Shown here piece after piece: positions 58,973 through 64,000 of a stretch of DNA of 64,000 nucleotides (positions are counted from its first letter, which is position 1; each line of letters begins with the position of its first letter). The notes under the pieces are model-generated. The model did no database searches and was not told where the DNA came from. It was given only the letters and a program-made list of their open reading frames with translations. The stretch spans positions 51,411,080-51,475,079 of the forward strand of contig OY292276.1 of assembly GCA_958496175.1 (NCBI GenBank), given 5' to 3'. This DNA is from Sisyra terminalis (lineage: Eukaryota > Arthropoda > Insecta > Neuroptera > Sisyridae). The position numbers were made by a program, and so were the translations under genes.

Positions 58973-59236
58973 CAGCCCTGGCCAACCCAAATTGCACCGC
59001 GGGCCGCATTGACGACCTAAAATTTTCTAAGGGCCAGCGAGAAGTTTTGCTCGGGATATTTTACCCACCAGAATTTGAGCATTTGGTGTAAATAAAAAAA
59101 AAACAAAGATTTTCATAACTTTATTGTTATTTTAAAGACATTCTGAAGTACCCAATTTTATAAAAAAAAATACTTCTTCGTACATGACCGCGGGCCGCAC
59201 GTTTGGGCTTCGCGGGCCGCGGGTTGGCCAGGGCTG
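58973..59236. mobile_element. hAT MITE (264 bp) with perfect 8-bp target duplication
   Basis: The ends CAGCCCTGGCCAACCC (left) and its complement at the right (GGGTTGGCCAGGGCTG, to 59236) are flanked by CCATATAG at 58965-58972 and again at 59237-59244. GCGGGCCGC boxes follow the ends on both sides. An 8-bp duplication and a CAGxxxTGGCCAACCC terminus with GCGGGCCGC repeats are typical of hAT elements. The interior is AT-rich without a transposase. The intact duplication suggests relative youth. It lies 37 bp beyond the donor of the exon-like block. Confidence 0.9.
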
Positions 59237-59617
59237 CCATATAGAGTACCTATTTTTAACTACCGCATAGTATATGTCAACATTGAGATTCCTAAGAGTT
59301 AAACAATCACCTGGGTAGCGCAACGGAAAAATCCATCAAGATCAACCAAAAAAAACAGAAGATATTTAAAGTTTGACTACTAATTTTTGAAAAAAAAAAA
59401 TGAATTTTTGGGCATCCTTTTGGTCGGTTAAAAACAATGTTTTTTTTCCCCCAAAAACCGCTAGAAAACTAACTAACCCTCTGCTGTTAGAAAAAAGGCC
59501 TTCTGCTGTTCTTTTAAGAAATGGTTAATTTATATACTTAAAAGATTACAGTGCCTAGTGATCAAGTAGAGGCATAGAGATTCCTCTACTTCCTAGAGAG
59601 ATAGGAGATTCCTCCAC
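59237..59617. other. AT-rich DNA without recognisable genes
   Basis: Nothing recognised after the target duplication. Confidence 0.5.
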
Positions 59618-59690
59618 TGGGAGTGATCTCCATCACGTCAGCTCCGGTCATCAAATCGGATTATAGGACCTAGATCCTGATGGCCGATTT
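59618..59690 (+). repeat. Dispersed repeat core, copy near 59.6 kb
   Basis: ATCTCCATCACGTCAGCT...GGATTATAGGACCTAGATCC and TGATGGCCGATTT match the core in the array units at 21481-22199 and the inverted copy at 43485-43530. The upstream TCCACTGGGAGTG may also belong to it. The class is unknown. Confidence 0.65.
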
Positions 59691-61847
59691 ATATATATGT
59701 ATATATAAAAAAAAAAGATAAGGTTCGATAAAAGTTTAAATAGAAGAAATATTTCTTAAAAAAAACATAATTTTATGCATTTCGACTTAAGTTGATCAAA
59801 TTAGAGAAAAAATAGAACTTAAAGAAAACCAAGAATCACCAAATTTGGTCAATTCTACATTTGACTAGTAACTTCCAAATAAGAAAATTTATCATTAGCT
59901 ATCCTATTTTTTCTTATTCTTTGTATATATACAAAGTACTGTTTAAATTCTGTTTAAAGCTCTATCATCTAGGAATAGATACACGAAATCCAAACATAAT
60001 TTTTAAAAAAATGACATCCATTTGAGGTCTAGTACCTACTGGTAGAGCGCGTTATTCTACATGAAGAATCATTACGCGAGAAGTATTGTTGTTATTAACA
60101 ATTTCAATTTTCTGCACAATGGAAAATGTGTAAAGATTTAGCGCCGCCCAAAGAGTGTTTGGAGTACTTATTTATGCTACCTAAGTTTTCTTAGATAAAG
60201 TACATAGTTTCGGTATAAAGTAGTACTGTAAACACACTAATGGTGGTGCCACATCTTCATACATTTCCTAAAATTATCCAAGTTATTACTCTAGACACAT
60301 TTTTGCGGTACCACAAACTGATACATTTCCCTTCACGCGTTGCATGATTGGAATATCTTATCTTTTAAATTATCTTAACATTTCTCAGAATGCATTGCAA
60401 AATTGGAATATTTTCGTAAAACCTTAGGTACGGTCTGAATATTGGTGCTGCTAGTGACAAAAAAAGAACTATGATCTAGGTTTCTTTTTGTGTATATGAA
60501 TATTGGAAAAAGCCTATATCGTTTGGACTACTTATATTTATACTTTGTGGCTCCATCAGTGGAAATTTATTAATCCAATTTTAACCATTTCTTAATGGGT
60601 AAGAAAATTATTTTCATTGTTTTTAGTACGCCTTTGGTTTTGATATTAAACGTAGAAAGTTTACTTTAATTTCATCGAAAGAAGTTTAGAATTATCAATT
60701 GGAAATGACAAATTTATACTAATTTAGGGAAATCAATGAAACTAAAATTACGATTTTGATTACTTATTAACAATAAAAACATTCTAATCTATAGCAGTTA
60801 ACTTCAACCGTTATGGATAAGAAGTGGTTGACATTTTTTAACAACCTCTTAATAAATATTAATTTATAAACTTTGAAAGTTTAAATAATTTCTGTCCACT
60901 ATTTTGAATTCATGAATTTATTAATAGTAAACTTATTAAGGTTTCAAAAGTCTCAAAAATTTATGAGTCCATATTTTTTCTTCAATTTTTAAATTTGTTA
61001 CTATTATTAAAATTATCCCGACAAATATTGTCTTTTTACATAAAAGCAAAGTTGTGTGAGGTTCATACATAGACATATGAAAGCTTCAGGGGCATTAAAA
61101 ATACTTTTCTGTGGTAAAACCGAGTTTTTTATATTTTTTATAAGACAAATTGAAATAATTGAAAAATATATTTTTTGAAAGTCTTTTAAACAATTTAGTA
61201 GTATTATTGACCCTTGTTATATTACGCCGGCGAAGTCACGAGTACTGACTATTAAGTTATATTAGAAAAAAGAATAAACTTTCGTAAATGAAAACATTTG
61301 CAAAATCTTGATATAGAACCACTCGTTTCAAATCGAATACTTTCCTTCCTTATTTGTCAATAGATAAGAAAATTCTTTTACGATAACACCGCATTTATAG
61401 AATTTCTGATAATATATTATAAAGGACAATTTTTTCGCTGAAGTCTCGAAAACTTTTAAGAAAATTTTCAGTTTTTTAAATCTACTTTTTAAGCAAAAAT
61501 TCACTACTTGGAAATTACGAGCTCAAACAAGAAACACTCCAATTTGACCTTAATTTAGTTTTCAATTTTTTCATTAAAGATGAGAGCTTTTTACCAAGTT
61601 TAAACTCCTTAGAAATATTGTTTGGTAGATATAAGAAAAATGTAGTTTAACGATTTTGTTTTCGAGTAGAAAATAAAATGTAAAACATATTGAAGACAAC
61701 AGTGTTCTCTTTGGAACAATATAGTTATATTGTGGAGTTATAAATTACAATTTTTTTTTCTTTTATTTAGTGAAACCTCAGTATACTCGTATATTGTATA
61801 AAGGATAAGAAAAACATAGAATTTCATATAGAATTGTTAAGTGTTGT
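59691..61847. other. AT-rich DNA without recognisable genes
   Basis: No gene, RNA or repeat shared with the rest of the window was found. Confidence 0.5.
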
Positions 61848-62820
61848 AAAATGCTCAGATCAAAAGCTGCTGTGATAGTTTCACACAAAATACATGCTTT
61901 AAAGCTCTTTCAATCGTTTTGAATCGAAATAAAATTTTTTTTTTCTTATAAATCATAAAGCTCAAAAAACATTCCCTCAAAAACATTACCAATACTGAAA
62001 TAAATACAACACTTAATTGTGAAATTTTAGAAATTAAATACCTTCACTATGTCTCAAAGATTCACAATAATTACTTTTTCCTATGCATCAAAGAAGCGGT
62101 ACCGGATTTTTGCGTTTGAACTTGAAAAAGCTGCGGTGACAGTTTAACAAAAATACGTGCTTTAAAGCTCATGATTTTTTTCCTTCAATTGAAGTTTTGA
62201 ATCGAATTAAAAATATTTTTTTATAAATCATAAAGCTCAAAAAAAAATTTCCTCAAAAACATGACCAATACTGAAATTAATACAACACTTAATTGTGAAA
62301 TTTCAGATCCTCAATGATATATAAAAGATTGATAAAATGTTCAGAGGACTAGGATCAAAAATAATCGGTTAAAACTTGATGTATTATATGCGACTTTTCG
62401 GCTCTTTTATTGAGCCTTAAACGCCTGAGGAAGGCTTAATAAAAGAGCCGAAACGTCGCATGCAATAAATCAAGTTTTAACCGATTATTTTTGATCCTAG
62501 TCCTCTGAGCGTTTTATCAATTTATTATATATCATCGAGGATCTGAAATTTTACAATTAAGTGTTGTATTAATTTCAGTATTGGTAATGTTTTTAGGGAT
62601 TTTTTTTTAGATTTATGATTTATAAAAAAATATTTTTAATTCGATTCAAAACGATTGAAGGAAAGAAAAATCATGAGCTTTAAAGCACGTATTTTGTGTG
62701 AAACTGTCGCAGCAGCTTTTTCAAGTTCAAACGCAAAAATCCGGTACCGTTTCTTTGATGCATAGGAAAAAGTAATTATTGTGAATCTTTGAGACATAGT
62801 GAAGGTATTTAATTTGAATC
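61848..62820. mobile_element. Foldback structure with hammerhead-like centre and partial tandem copy
   Basis: Arms at about 62031-62424 and 62432-62819 are near-perfect reverse complements of about 390 bp, from AAATTAAATACCTTCACTAT at the outside to GGCTCTTTTATT near the centre. The left arm contains a stretch (about 62126-62310) also present as a direct copy at 61848-62028, including AAATCATAAAGCTCAAAAAA and ACAACACTTAATTGTGAAAT. The centre, CTGAGGAAGGC...GCCGAAACGTCGC, is hammerhead-like. The layout recalls 725-1870: a small core flanked by long arms that may be copied flank. There is no coding capacity. Confidence 0.75.
62425..62459 (+). ncRNA. Hammerhead-like core, weak stem I
   Basis: CTGAGGA (62425-62431, fitting CTGANGA), A, GGC/GCC stem II, GAAA (62450-62453) and CGTC (62454-62457) follow one another. 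As in the other cores, one extra base precedes stem II and the box after GAAA is a short palindrome (ACGT). Stem I is only about two base pairs, so activity is doubtful. Confidence 0.3.
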
Positions 62821-64000
62821 AAAGATTAAGGGTTGAGTAACCTACAGTTAACAGACAAGGGATGAACAATCAACCGGGGGTAAACTAACGGGGTGGTTAG
62901 TTCAAGCATTCAGATACACCAGCGTTCGCCCTTTAATCAAGCTTCAATTAATCAGACAGTTTTCTATCTTTTTGTTGTTTGGATTGTACACGGGGGGATT
63001 GTTGTTTATAACCGAGCGCACCACAATCTACATTTTGAATAAAAGCTCCCGCCATGCGGCACTAATGTCGCATACAGTTTTGCTTTCTTTTCATTGTAAA
63101 TCATTGGTTTTTTTTATCATATGTGCGGTTTTTTTATACGTAAAGCGTATGTACTTCAATTTTTCATCTTTCAAAGATCCTTCATTTCAATAATAACAGC
63201 AACCGCAGCATCAGCAGCCGTGTCTCATCGTTACTGGAGTACAGAGTAAAAGAGGAAATCGTAATCAAAACAGATGTAGTAATTATGAGGATCTCTTTTG
63301 TAAGCACCGTCTTCCATATTTAGTTGAAAAATTGCTATGCTATGATAAGTTCAATCACCATTTCGCCATTTCGTTTCTTTTTGTTCGTGTTTTTTGCGCT
63401 ATTCTTCGATTGAAATTTATTCTTTTCAATTATTTCTAAATAGTTTTTCTTGCAAAGATCTTTGATCTTTTCCACGAGAAGATTATTAAAAAAATAAAAC
63501 ATACAATTTCCATTTATCTCGCAGGCAGAATAATATGAAAATGTAGCTTGTCAAATGATGGATTTATCTTCATATTTGAGAGCTTATTTTTAAATATCAT
63601 CAATTTTAAATTGAAAAACTATGTTCCCAAAGAGAAAAAAAGAAAAGCACACATTCCCTACTTGGAAAGAATTAGATAAACCAGCAAACATTTTCTTTTT
63701 AAGTTTCATAAGAATTCGTACTTAGTTCTCTCGGTTCATTCTCGGTTCAGTTCTCGAAAATATATATAGATATACATATACTATATATGGATATGGAAGA
63801 GTAGAATTTCTCGAAATCGAATTTCGCGTGTGAAAATAAGAATTCATGCTCAGATGTTCACAGTTGGGTGGATGATAAGCATCCCATCTGAAAATGGAAT
63901 AAGCGATGAGAGATCTTGGATAAGAATGCGCGTCGTGGACGCCACATTTCGCGTCATAAATATAGAAAGCTTGTCAAGAAATATGATGTTTCACACGGAA
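62821..64000. other. DNA without recognisable genes, somewhat richer in GC
   Basis: The patches at 62840-62940 and 63180-63260 are less AT-rich. The frame 62972-63193 (73 codons) has hydrophobic stretches but no motif, no ATG-context support and no splice signal. The region 63758-63800 is TA-rich simple sequence. Confidence 0.45.

Noticed and set aside
62972..63193. 73-codon hydrophobic frame as a small membrane protein
   Set aside because: No ATG context, no splice signals, and Phe/Ile richness is expected from T-rich DNA.

Overview
This 64 kb window looks like non-coding chromosome from an arthropod, most likely an insect. It is very AT-rich, has no long open reading frames, carries splice-site-like signals, and is dense with decayed eukaryotic transposons (Helitron, jockey-like non-LTR, Tc1/mariner, pogo-like, hAT, foldback and MITE). 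No intact protein-coding gene, rRNA, tRNA, CRISPR array or prokaryotic signal was found. The longest open frame (159 codons) looks like chance. The window could be intergenic or the inside of a very large intron; the sequence alone does not decide.

Layout. 0-6.1 kb is built of inverted-repeat elements: a hammerhead-like foldback element whose right part contains an inverted copy of its own left flank, two small foldback MITEs, and a tandem-plus-inverted foldback. 7.1-7.5 kb is a 75-bp minisatellite that reads as a decayed 25-residue protein repeat. 10.7 kb has a Helitron-like 3' end. 12.5-13.3 kb is a tandem duplication. 15.2-15.8 kb is a dead Tc1/mariner element. 18.4-20.0 kb is a tandem duplication in which one copy is split by a hAT-like MITE and the other preserves the empty site. 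21.5-22.6 kb is a nested tandem array. 23.2-24.5 kb is a dead jockey-like reverse transcriptase. 26.7-28.4 kb is a Helitron-like element. 28.9-30.7 kb is an element with 109-bp, nearly identical terminal inverted repeats.

31.8 kb holds a 159-bp inverted-repeat element with a well-formed hammerhead ribozyme motif. 33.5-34.5 kb is a hAT transposase relic. 37.4-38.9 kb is a CpG-rich, promoter-like island ending in a good splice donor, followed at once by a 2.4 kb tandem array. 41-46 kb holds more local duplications. 47.5-48.1 kb is a less AT-rich patch with clustered bZIP-type sites. 48.6-49.5 kb is a Helitron nested in a foldback element. 52.7-53.6 kb is an internally deleted pogo-like element retaining a DDE-start motif and a C-terminal PHD-like finger. 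56.9-58.1 kb is a large foldback. 58.6-58.9 kb is a GC-rich, exon-like block, and just after it sits a hAT MITE with a perfect 8-bp target duplication. 61.8-62.8 kb is another hammerhead-like foldback.

No pathway can be reconstructed. The most interesting theme is a set of hammerhead-ribozyme-like cores (CTGANGA, a hairpin, GAAA, then a short palindrome) sitting inside foldback elements. At two of these loci the long arms are several hundred bases, which suggests that flanking DNA was copied in inverted orientation during insertion. All identifications rest on reading the sequence by eye; no database or folding program was used.
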